DNA of 64,000 nucleotides from Hymenolepis diminuta. Its lineage: Eukaryota; Platyhelminthes; Cestoda; Cyclophyllidea; Hymenolepididae. The stretch spans positions 505,468 to 569,467 of the forward strand of contig CAADRB010000039.1 of the NCBI GenBank assembly GCA_900708905.1, written 5' to 3'. A program made the position numbers and the translations under genes. Under the pieces are notes generated by a model. The model did not search any database and was not told where the DNA came from. It saw nothing but the letters and a program-made list of their open reading frames with translations. How positions within the stretch are numbered: the first letter of the stretch is position 1; each line of letters begins with the position of its first letter. Positions 1 to 11,400 of this stretch are shown here, one piece after another.

Positions 1-304
1 AGGAATGTCACAAAGAGGGCACATTTAGTCAAATTAAAGAACAAAACTCTGTCAACATACTTTCACCTAATGTTTTCTTGCCCATCTCGAAACTGATCAA
101 GTGTAGCATGTAATTATCGTCATTAACTGCCTGCATGGTGGTCCACTTTACCTTATCCTGCATTGGAGTGGAATTGCAAGAGAGTGAATTAACTAGAGAA
201 GAGGAGAAGTAGGGTGACCTTCTTATATGCCATGGATTTCAGAACAATCGAACAGTTCTTTGTAAATTTTCCACGCGCAATAGATCAGATTATAAGCTCC
301 CTAA

Positions 305-1575
305 ATTAATATTTTTGAAACGAAGCATAGTACACGATAAAGATGACCTCGTTTTCGAGCCATGGCAACAAGAAAACATCTAGTGAACTTTTAACAAGCT
401 GTTATTGTTAACCTGTGTATTATTAAAAATCTTGTTATTGAACATATATCTGGCTAGTTGCTATGGTATTACTGATATAAAAGCGCGTCTACTATGATCA
501 AATATCACTTACCTCGGTTGACGGTGAGGGATTAGAAGTTCAGACACTGCGGATAATTTTATTTCTTATTTTCTTCATGACAATCTTAAGTGGTATCATC
601 TGTGTTAATACTTTCTACAATATTGTTAGGCAAATTGCTTGAATGAGTCCAGAATGATTCAATTTTTAATAGACAACCTTCTTTTTCCAGTTGCATTTTC
701 GAGAAGATTTTTAAATAATTACCATTTTACTCCCATATAATAAGTCGATTTAATAATAAAGTGTATCGTGGATGTGCATTCGACAGAATGAAGCATATTT
801 CTCAAGTTCTTTTAGGAGGCCTGTGAAAGCCAATACTTACTCTTGTACATTTCGGTGTTCAGATCTGATTTCTTTGTCGGCTTATAATTGTAATATTTCA
901 TTCTGCAGGTCTTATTTATGTACGCATTTTAGGAACGCCTATACTCCATTCATCTCAATTCCACAGAGCAGTCATGATTTCTGAGAGATAAAATTAGCTA
1001 ACATCTGGTAGGAAAATCATTGGATTGACTCCACTGCTTTCTCTTTTACTACCACGTGGTATTCTGCAGAAATTTTATTTAAAGTGGCAGATTTCACAAG
1101 CATTCGAGTAGTATAACTTAGTCTTTATGGTTTTTTGCATATCCTTAAAGCAGTTGAAATTTTTAAGCGTCTCGTAGGAAAATTCGGAATATCCTGAAAT
1201 TGGCAAATGTTGTCACACATTTATGGCTTTGCTTTCAGTATAACTCCATCTCAAGACGGCGAATAAGATTTCAATCTCTCTTTTTAAGTCATAGATTTCA
1301 AAATTTTTAAATTGATCTCAGTTAATTTTCAAGGCTCAGAACCATTATTTGAAATAAAACATCGTACACTGCTAAGGTGACTTCTTTTTGGAGCCATGGC
1401 AACAAAATCAAACAAGAGGGCATTTTGTGGAATTTTAACAAGCTTGTTTTTAACTGGTGTAATATTACAAATTTACAATATTAGTCTCGTACCTCGGTAG
1501 TTGCTATGGTGTTTTTGGTATAAAAACGCGTTCACTATCAATATTTATTATTTATCTCGAACAACGGTTAGGGAG
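305..1575 (+). repeat. Pair of diverged direct repeats, ~1.04 kb apart
   Basis: The block about 305-535 reappears, diverged but collinear, at about 1345-1575. Shared landmarks in the same order are GAGCCATGGCAACAA (357 and 1391), AACAAGCT (about 394 and 1438), GTTGCTATGGT (about 457 and 1499), the ATAAAA-CGCGT step (about 478 and 1520) and a CCTCGGT word. The offset is 1034-1043 bases. The common core CCATGGCAAC contains an RFX/X-box half-site (RGYAAC). No coding potential is shared. Confidence 0.6.
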
Positions 1576-2349
1576 CAGACGTACACGCTAAGGTATTTTG
1601 GATGGGAGGTGGAGCTTTCAAAGCAGAAGATAATGAGCCACAGTCCCCTTTCTTTTATCAACTATATTCATATCTTAAATGTAACGTCCTGGTCATTTTC
1701 ACTTTCTTGGAGTCTGCTATTTAGATGTGATCTCTGTTTTCGCTTGATAGCTTTCTTCGTTTCTCAATTGATATGTGCAGGTAATTAAATATTGAAGATG
1801 CTGCATTTCAAACTGCGCTTTTAATGAATTGGTTTCTTGCTTCTGATCCTTCAATCTTTTCTCAAGAGCACATGTGCTGCCTTCCAATATGTGGATCAGG
1901 GACTGATTGATGGTCTATGTCTCTACGGTCATGGCGGACCAACTTAAAGAATCAGCTCGTGTAGTATCAGCAAAGTTTTTCAGATACTTATTGGATAAAG
2001 CGTGAAATACAGTGTGATAACCAAACTACCATCCAAAGACTAAATGAAACTTCTGAGATATCATAAAATATCAGAAGCCAGGATTTAAACGGAGGTATAC
2101 CATTAGAAAAGATGCATTCCCCATTCTGTGTTGCAAATTAAAACCGTAGCGAAACCTCGATTTCAGATTTCGCGTTCAAGTTATGCGCCAAGCGTTAGAG
2201 GTCAAGACCAACGCGGAAAGTATTTTCTTAATTGGTCTTGGTAGCTTGACCCCAATGTCTGGCCAATCATAGTAGATTCGTCACAGCCAGTAAACGCTTG
2301 GACATAGCCTCTCACTCAGACAAATCAGAAGACGCCTGAATTAAGAGAT

Positions 2350-2390
2350 GTAAGTAGTATGTTGATCTCATTTTCATTTTTTTACTTTAG
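2350..2390 (+). promoter_or_regulatory. Splice acceptor 10 nt before the protocadherin ATG; possible 41-nt leader intron
   Basis: A pyrimidine-rich run ends in TTTACTTTAG at 2381-2390, a strong 3' splice site, and the ATG is at 2401. A GTAAGT donor sits at 2350-2355, so a 41-nt intron in the 5' leader is possible. The same acceptor could instead join a distant leader exon or receive a trans-spliced leader, which is known for some flatworm mRNAs. The sequence alone does not decide between these. Confidence 0.45.
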
Positions 2391-2400
2391 AGAGCGGACC

Positions 2401-5400
2401 ATGACAAGGCGAAATCGGTTCATTTCGCTGATCCTTCTCATCCTTTCCCTAATGCCAGACATCCAAGCCTCAACCTGGCATATTCCAGCAACTGAAGTGA
2501 AGTATAGACTTGCGGAAAATAGCCCTCCTGGGCAGATTTTGGGTACTGTTGCTGGCCCATCACCACAAAAAGGCGTCACCAATGCGCTTGGAGCTCCATC
2601 CCAGTTCTTTCAACTTGATCCAATAACCAGTGAACTATCTTTGAAGGCTGAAATTGATGCTGAAAAACTATGCGCTTTAACTACAAAACGTGATGATGAA
2701 AAAGGTAGGTCTTTAAAGTTCATGCGTCAATATTCTATGTCCCTCACGCTCTTGATATTTATATTTTTATGCTTTGATGTTTATGCACCTTTATGTTTCT
2801 TAATTCTTTCCCCTTCCCGAGTTGATAGGCGGTATCTAGTGTGGTACAGTCTGTTTACTTAGTGTCTCGGTTATAGGCGGCAATCCTTATCAAATCTTTT
2901 ACCTTGCGCTTTAGTGTTAACGGTAGGGGTGTATTCGCTCAAAGTGATGGTGGGAGAGATTTTGAGCGGTACCATCTGGATAAGCCTAAACAGTTGTCAG
3001 ATTGATTCTTCGGTTGAGTCTGAAATGGTTCACAGCAGGATAGGTCTCACTGTCTTCCCCATGATGTTATTCCAGAAGATTTCGGAGTAGATTTTGGTTT
3101 CCACCTTACCGTTTTTTTCTCTCCCCTATTCGTTACATCATTTCAGAATTGCCAAACGTCTTCTTTGTAGAGACGTCCTGATTCATTTAAAGTTGCCAAT
3201 TGTCTCCATCTTGCTCCTGTCGATTTTAGGGACATTACTGAGTTATTAATGAGTGTAGATCTGCTCAAAGTGAGGGAATTTATCTATAAAATAGCCGAAA
3301 TCGAAGCAGGCTACAAAGACCAACATGGCGGCGTCCATAAAACTCTTCATCAGTCCGTGATCGTATCCAGAAAAGATTACTTTTCTGACTCATTAAGGGA
3401 TTGAAAGGGATCGTCATTGTCTCAAAATTTTATTATGTTTGGGTTCTGATAGTCACTTAGTTTGTATCAGCCCGAAGTAGTCTTTTTATCTGAGGATTCA
3501 AAAAAGATACTTTCTTCCGTAAACGTTCAAATAATTCATTAGGTCTGTCATCTTACTTCTGACCACAATCTTAATATGATAAAACTTCTTATTCTCTGTT
3601 TTTAACCAGTAGCCCATCGGAAGTAAGAGAGGAAGATCTTAGCCACATCTAGGTTTCCTCCTAAGAAAACCTTTCTTCAAGTGTTCAGAAAGTTGAAGGC
3701 CTTAGAAAAAATATGCATCAGATCTTAGTCATACTCGAAAACGAAACTTGATCATCGGAAACATGGCGACGTCCAGAAATTACCATCATTGATCCGTGAT
3801 CTGGTTCTGAAGGGATCATTTTTTGACTTATTAAGAGAACAGAATGTGCTACAATACTTCTTAAGAGTAGATTTTTCGGAATCTGATGGTCACTCATTCC
3901 CAGTCGTCTTGAAGTAACTTTTTGTCCGAGGATTCAGAATATCTAATTTCTTCTTGCTCCCTGTATGTTTTAGACGCCGCTTTTAGGAGAAGGTTCCCAT
4001 TGTCCATGAAGTTTGTCTTCTAACAACTCTCTTTAGATAAATCTTCTTTCACTTCATTCTTAGTCCGGAGCCCCTAGATGAAATAGGAGTGGATATTAGC
4101 TACATTCTAACTGTTATCCCCTTAAGAAAATATTTCTTTAGCCTGCAATGAAGTTGAGACTCTTGGAAGATGTCTGATTCTACCAGAAAATATGCATATT
4201 AATCTTAAGTTTACTCGAAAACGAAACTAGGTCCACGAAAAAACATGGCGGCACCCATGGTATTCAATTATTGATCTTTAATCGGATCAATTCTCTGACT
4301 CATATTGAGTTATGCAATTCGAAAGTGGAAAGATTCTTAGTAAAATATCAGTAATATTTTTTCCCTTATAAAGTTATAGAAGTTGCTGTGGTTATTTTTG
4401 TTGCGCAGTAACTTGTCGCTAGTTGTCAACCATCAAGGTTTAAGGATATTCTTTTTTCCTCCCCCTTATAGCACTTATTCCTTATATTCCTCAAAACAAT
4501 AGCTTCACTCTTCTCTTTTAGTAATTTTTGAGTCATACTTTGGAGAATAATATGGTACCTGGTTCAACAAATCCTTAAAAAACCTCGTCCCTGAGTACAA
4601 CGAATACATATTTTGAATACGTTTTATGCATCTAAAAGTTGTCTTTCAGTCGTTTAAAAATTTTAGAAGATTAGTAAGGGCTCATATCATTTCAGAAAAG
4701 AGAAAACCGATTTCAATCCCCCCCAAAATCGAAACTATATTCGGGGAAATATGGCGGCCCCCATGGTAACCAATCATCTGTCCGCGATGCGATTCTTAGA
4801 TGCTCAAATATGTGACTTATTTGGAGACTAAAATATCAAACAAGACTAGATTCTCTCTTAGATGATTACTTGTATCATATTTTTTGAACAGGAATCCAAT
4901 AAGGCGAAATATTTGTGGTTCTTAAGGGTAGTATTATACTCTGTGATATCCATATTCGCATTTGCAGATTGTTCATTTTTCAGTCCTATAGCGTTTATTC
5001 GGTCTATGTCTAATGAACACTGTTTCCCCTTCTTCGTACATTTTCCTTCTGAATTTACACTAGAGTTAAGCTAAGTCGTCTGATTGACAAGCTCAGTCTG
5101 GAGGTCATCATGACGTATGTTTTCATTGCTATACCCCTTAGGTCTGTATTTAAAGCCGATAAATATACCTAGTTACTGAGAGGAAGCCAAAATCTACTCA
5201 AAAGTGATTTTAGTCATTTCCAAAATTCACGAAAAATGGCGTAGTGCAATAATGGATCTGCAATTCATTTAGGGATCTAAGTTGGAAATCAGGCAAGAAT
5301 CTCTGAAATACACGGTCGATATATTTTAATATCGCTCTTTCCTTAGAAACTCCCATGAATTAAGTCCATATAATCTCCTAGTGGTGAATCTTTTGTTTTG

Positions 5401-8400
5401 AGCGATCATATATTTTAGTTTCAGACCTTTTATTCTTCCAATTCCTTATGGATCTATTTTGTTAATCTCAATAATCAGAACGTCTTTTTCATTTCGTCCC
5501 ATGGGTTTTCATTAAATTAATTAAAGACAGTTATTATTGAATAGAAACCATCGGAGAACTAAGCTTTCCAAATAATGCCTCCAGATCTTTTGTATGGGGT
5601 TCCACGCATTTAATATAGGCTAAAGATATCGTGGAACTATTGGAACACTTTTGAAGTCGATGTCTTCACTGGAATTAAAATATCAATTTGAATTTCGTCG
5701 ACATAGAAACTAGGTTAGGGAAACAACATGGCGACGTCCATGTCAATCGGTAAAATATATGCGATCGGGCCTAAAATTTATCTAATGCCAGGCTTAGTTA
5801 GCCAACGATTTTCAGTATTTCTTTCTAAAAAGGGACTACTAAATTCGTATTTTTATTACAAATATCGCAAAATATATCGTCTGTTTATTCTAACCCTCAG
5901 AAGCCAATCAGCATGTCAGTTGGATGCTATTAATATAATCTAATGCATTGTAAATTTTTCTTTCTTTTCTGACGGTCTTTAATGCATTTCATTAAGAATT
6001 TGGTGCTTTTCTAATACCATTCTCCCCCAAAATTTTTCCCCATAGATTTGTCACTTTGTTGACATAACCTCTTATATTTGTTTGTCCCCTTTCCCCCATA
6101 CATAAGAAAAGGTGGATATTTTAGATAACAATTGTCTTAAAACTTTTGATAATTGTCAAGTTTCTTCTCAGTTACCTAGGATCCACTACCGTTTCTAATG
6201 TATCTGAAGATACTAGAATCTATAATAAACACTAAATTTTCATTCTATTTATTCATGCCGGAGATTAAGACCTTATAATTTTCCGATTTTTGATAGAGGG
6301 AAAAATTTTTGAATAGCCAAATATTGATCACAATAACTTAATTCGAAATCTGTTCAATAACCAACATGGCGGCCTCCATTGAATCCAATCAGCGTTCGCG
6401 GAGATTGTAGTTATTTGCATTATGAAGGCCTGGCAATGCCAATAAAATGATTTTAGCTAACATTATAAGTATCCAGTCATTTAGATTGATGAATTTATGG
6501 ATCTTTGTGGTGCCAACTAGATTCATTTCATTTTTAATCATTTTCAGTATAATTCAATGGTGGGAGCTAAGACCGTTATCTATGGAGATCCTTTCTGAGA
6601 TTTTATTTCAACTTCTTGAAAGTTGTATAATGAGTTTATTTTTCTCTTTTATTGTCCGTAAAATGTATCGAAAATTTCATGAATAAGGGCGGTTGGAGAT
6701 TCAAGAACTTCTTCCTAAGATGTGCTGAAAATTCTTACAAGTTTAATAACTCTTTCGTGCACTATCTCTCATATTATTTCTTGATTTGAAAAGTTGCGTC
6801 AAGTAATTATTTTCCTTCCTTTTACAACCACGTTGGGGAGTTCATTAATCTTCGTATTCAATTCATTTGTGCCAACCTATTTCGAAATTGAAACTGACGT
6901 AACTTCTAACATGGCGGCCCCCTAAAAAACTAGTGACCATTGGTAGTTGATTTTTAAAATCTCCGAAGAATGAGAATTCTAATTTTAAGATTGATACATC
7001 AGAATACCTACGTAGAGAAATAGAGCCCTTCTTGACTTCAATATCATGGAGTAGAGTTAAGATTTCCATTTAGACATGAACAAAACCACCCACTCATTTC
7101 AAGCTATTTTAATGCGGAGCTTTTACTTTGCATGCCATTATCTGGGAGGTATACCGGACGTCGTTATTTTACTGGTACATGTTGAAGAAATGCAAATATA
7201 GTCTTATCCGTAGAACTTGAGAATATCTCCTTTTTAAAATTTCGCTCCGCCTTTGGCTGAATAAGCCACCTCTATAATACTTAATTATGAAATATAACTG
7301 GAGCTTCTAAAATATGCCATAAAATCTCACTACTTTCTAAAATTTGATATGGTTATCAACTGTCCAAATGTTTTTGAATACTTCTCGGACATATTTTTAC
7401 CGAAAAAATATTTTTTTTCCCCATTGGTTTCAAAGCCGTCCGATGCTTAGCAATTATCATCAAACCGATTTTGCCGATATTTTCACTTTAAATATTTGGT
7501 TGTTAGATACATATATAACAATTAGTAGTGGTAACGATTTTTTCAAAGTACCTGATGAAATTTTATAATAGGATATCATGTTCTAAATTTAAAATTAATG
7601 CGATTTCGCGAAACCGAAACTCGATTGTTTACCAACATGGCGGCACCCATGAAGGTCAGTCACAATCGCCTTCATCTATTTTATCCATAAGAGCTACAAA
7701 GTGAAGTTAGTGCTATAGAAGTGACAAATGCGTCCTTAAGAAGCGTAAAAGCATTTCTGTGAATGTGGTTGGAAAGAGGTACTGAAGTGAAAGCGTATTG
7801 GAATATCATTAAGTAAATATATGTTGCTCAAACCAGTACATGAGTGATTTAATATCTGCTTATTTTTGACCAGTCTTGTCATTTTAGCCTGATCCCGGCA
7901 GTTCACTTTACATATACTACTGTTGTTAAGAAAGTTTTTCTGGCATTAGTGTTCAATAGGAGAATAGAAGAATCTCCATAATTCACCTTAACACTTGTAA
8001 ATTTTTCAAGCTGTTACCATCGGTTAAAGATTATGTTATTCAGGAGATCAAAGACATGGGAACTTTCTTTCTCTACTAGCTCTTAGACTCTTCACCGCCG
8101 TGATATCAGACTTCATTTACTCCCAACTGCTTTGTCCACGTGTCCATTACTAAAAGAAGCGTCAGTTAATACCGCTTTTCTAATGCTACCCCAATCCATT
8201 TGTTTATCCTCCCTCCTCCCTAACCTTCCTCATCCAGGCCAATATCTCCGTCCACTCTGCCCAGCTAACTCTCATATTAATGAGTAATGCGCTAATGGAC
8301 TCAGAAGCACTTAAGGTATTCACCCAAAGAGAGAGAGAGAGAGAGAGAGAGAGAATAAGGGGACGTTAGAAACGGTGTACGCAGTTTAGACAGACTAAAG

Positions 8401-11400
8401 ATTATATGGCACCTTTTGTCTCACCTCAGATCCCTCTCTCCTCCGTTTTGGCCAGTGCCAAATGGAAATATTAAACTCTACATGACTCTCTGGGGAGCGC
8501 TTAATTTGTAATTAAGTAGTGTAGGTCTGAGATAATATTAAAACCCAGAGAGTCAATTTTTTTCCTGTCTCGTTGAAAATATATAAATAGAGAGCAATTC
8601 CTATTGAAGTAACTCCTTTCATATAAGTTTCTGTAGCATCCATCTTCAGCATTTTGTAACGAAATACCACATATTGATGTGAATGAGAACTCTGCTATTT
8701 CTACTCTAAGGGATGAATCAGTGTGCCTTATCACCCCCTATCTACATGGCTGGTTAAATTAATAGCTAGAGAGAGGAACTTTATGTCTTCAACACGTGGC
8801 CATATTCTCTCACAAACAGTGGCTATTTGCTAAGACAGAGGTAACAATTATGATAATAGTCAGCCTCTTTTGAATTTTCCCCTTACGCTCTTTGTCTCAA
8901 GTGGCTACGCCTAAATTAATGGCAGTCGCCCTGGCGACGGAGTAATCAACTCGGTACTAGATGCAATCTTAGGACATCGCCCAGTACATTCTCTCCCTTG
9001 AATAGCTACTCAAATTATCCCTATTCCCTGTAATTTGAGCTGTGTTAGAGATAATAGCAGTTTGAAGGTTATTAGAGTCCAATCGGTGAGTGAAATAACT
9101 GCTAACACGATTATATAAGACACCCTACTTTTTGCTTAATTCAGTGCATCTTGGTGATACGTCGCGCAAATGGAGGGGGATGTGAGGTCAAATTTTGCAG
9201 ACGCGTGCGGCGGTTTTCCGTCCGCATATGTCTCGTCTGAAGGGTGGAGGGGGAGGGGGGGGGGTAGACGCGTTTGTCAGCGATATGAAATCATGTGCGT
9301 TTACGGCTAATCAGCTATTGGGCAAGCGCTTATAATACCTTCACTTTAGGCCAATTTCCATCGCACCATGGCACGATTTGAGGTAGCTTTGTAGCTGATT
9401 TTGCAACTGATTATTAATGGGACTTTTATGGTCGCTGAGCAATGTTAAAAACAAAATTCAATGTGGGTAGCTAGTTTGCTAAACCGGATATTGGACCAGC
9501 GAAGCTTGTTTTAGTACCTCAGTCTTAGCTATGCATAGCAGAAGTAGATGGCCTTTGTCATTTCTGGTGAGGATTTCTAGTGAGATTTACACTGCTTATA
9601 GCTTGAAGCTAACCAGAGAGGCAGCGCAGATTGCAGAAAATGGAAAAACCGGTATACAATGAAATGTTTGGGGAGCCATTATGATGATCGTAGAATTTTA
9701 GACCGTTAGTTGTTCAAGTTAGACCTTGTGAAGCATTTAGTTCAATTTCGTTTTCTCTAATTATTTAGGGATATCTGGCCAATAAATGATTCAATTAACA
9801 TTAATGCCTCCACGATACCGTCTAAACATATTGAATGGATAATAAATTGGCCGTTACTTGTAGGACATTAATTGAGCATCAACTAAATATACATAATTGT
9901 TCTGTCATTTAATTGCCTAATAACATTTGAGCAAGCAAACAAACTCTAGTAGCAGACCCTATATTAGGTTTATGTTGCTGAAATCTGTTCCATTTGCTAT
10001 TTATAGGCTTAGGTTCTTTCTATTTTAGCCATACATGGAGGGCTGGTAGATGTCATTATATGTAACCCAGCTACTGGCGAACTCTCCGTTCAGTTAGATG
10101 TGAATGTGTTACTTCCTGACGGAGGTCTTCAGGCGGTATTCAAGGTCACCGTCGAAATTCTTGATGTTGATGATAATCCTCCACGTTTTGACAGTCGTGT
10201 GTGGAAGCGTCACCTGAAGGAGGCAGTCTATCGAAAGGGTAGAAAGATCGATCTTCCAAAGGCAAGGGATGCAGATCTTTTACCTGAACACAGATCAATT
10301 CAGTACAGTCTGGAACCGAAATCTCCAACCGTAAAGGAGACATTCCACTTCGAAGTTTTTGGCAGGTAAATCGATGCGGATATTTTATATAGAATGAAAT
10401 TCGCTTTCATGCCGCCTATACTTTCGATAATAGTATAAAACTATATATGCCTAAACATTCCCAATACGGCATATAAACGGGTTTCAATTTAACCTTGAAC
10501 ATACCATGATTAATGCAATTTCTGTGTCAAAAGGTCTACGGATGGCCCTTGATTTATTTAAATGGCGGTCGATTAAGAAATCGTAAGTAGAATAGAAAGA
10601 AATGCTTCTAGAAGACATTATGAATTTTACGAAATATAATAATTTCATTTATAAGCATTTGTTGTTAAGAAGATATTTCATTCGGTATCATTTTAGTGAG
10701 ACTCCAACCCTCGTCTTGTTGAAGGACCTAGATGCTGAAACCCAAGAATATTTCAGTATGACACTCGTGGCCTTCAGTCCATCTCGCGGAACCTCTGATC
10801 AACTCGATTCTCACCTACAAGTTGAGATCTACGTAGTTGATATGAATGACAATGAGCCGTATTTCGATCAGCCAAGCTATAATGTCACAGTGCCTGAGGA
10901 TACGCTTCCAGGATCAGTGGTTTTTCAGGTAAGATTTGTAAAATATAGCTGGTTTGAATGCATGCTTAGTCTGGAATAGCAATCATATTAAAAGTAGGTC
11001 GTCTGTCTAAAGGTTAAATTCAATGATGACATACTGGATTATGGATCCCCTGCTATGAAGTTATACATGAGGAATGTTTATTTGTATAAGCGTCTGAACG
11101 AAACTTCTAGTAAGTGGTCAGTTGCTAGTGCTCGGTGTCCTCAGTTTGACCCATCCCCGCAGAGGAGTGTGTCTTTTCCTTACAAAAATAAACAATTTCA
11201 AGACGATTGAGCTTCATTTCGCTTCCTCTTCCCCCATTTCAACATGATGCCATCAAATATCTGCAAGGAAGACGATTCCGATTGTGTTTAATCCTTTGCG
11301 ATTTCATGAGAAATACACATAGATGAAGAAAAACTTCACAATTTGATATTTATAAGGTTTCATCTTAGGGCTGAGAATATAGAGTTCAATCAGAGAGTGA

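Larger units (their letters stand above)
1..2390. other. Upstream intergenic DNA of the protocadherin gene
   Basis: No convincing coding exon is visible on either strand; the open frames at 772-984 and 1501-1788 have no family resemblance and biased composition. The stretch contains two diverged copies of a ~250-bp repeat (listed separately) and, close to 2390, the splice acceptor that precedes the protocadherin start codon. Any promoter must lie here, but I see no clear TATA box. Confidence 0.5.

Noticed and set aside
772..1788. Open frames at 772-984 and 1501-1788 (+)
   Set aside because: No family similarity, AT-rich composition typical of chance frames; the second overlaps the diverged non-coding repeat.
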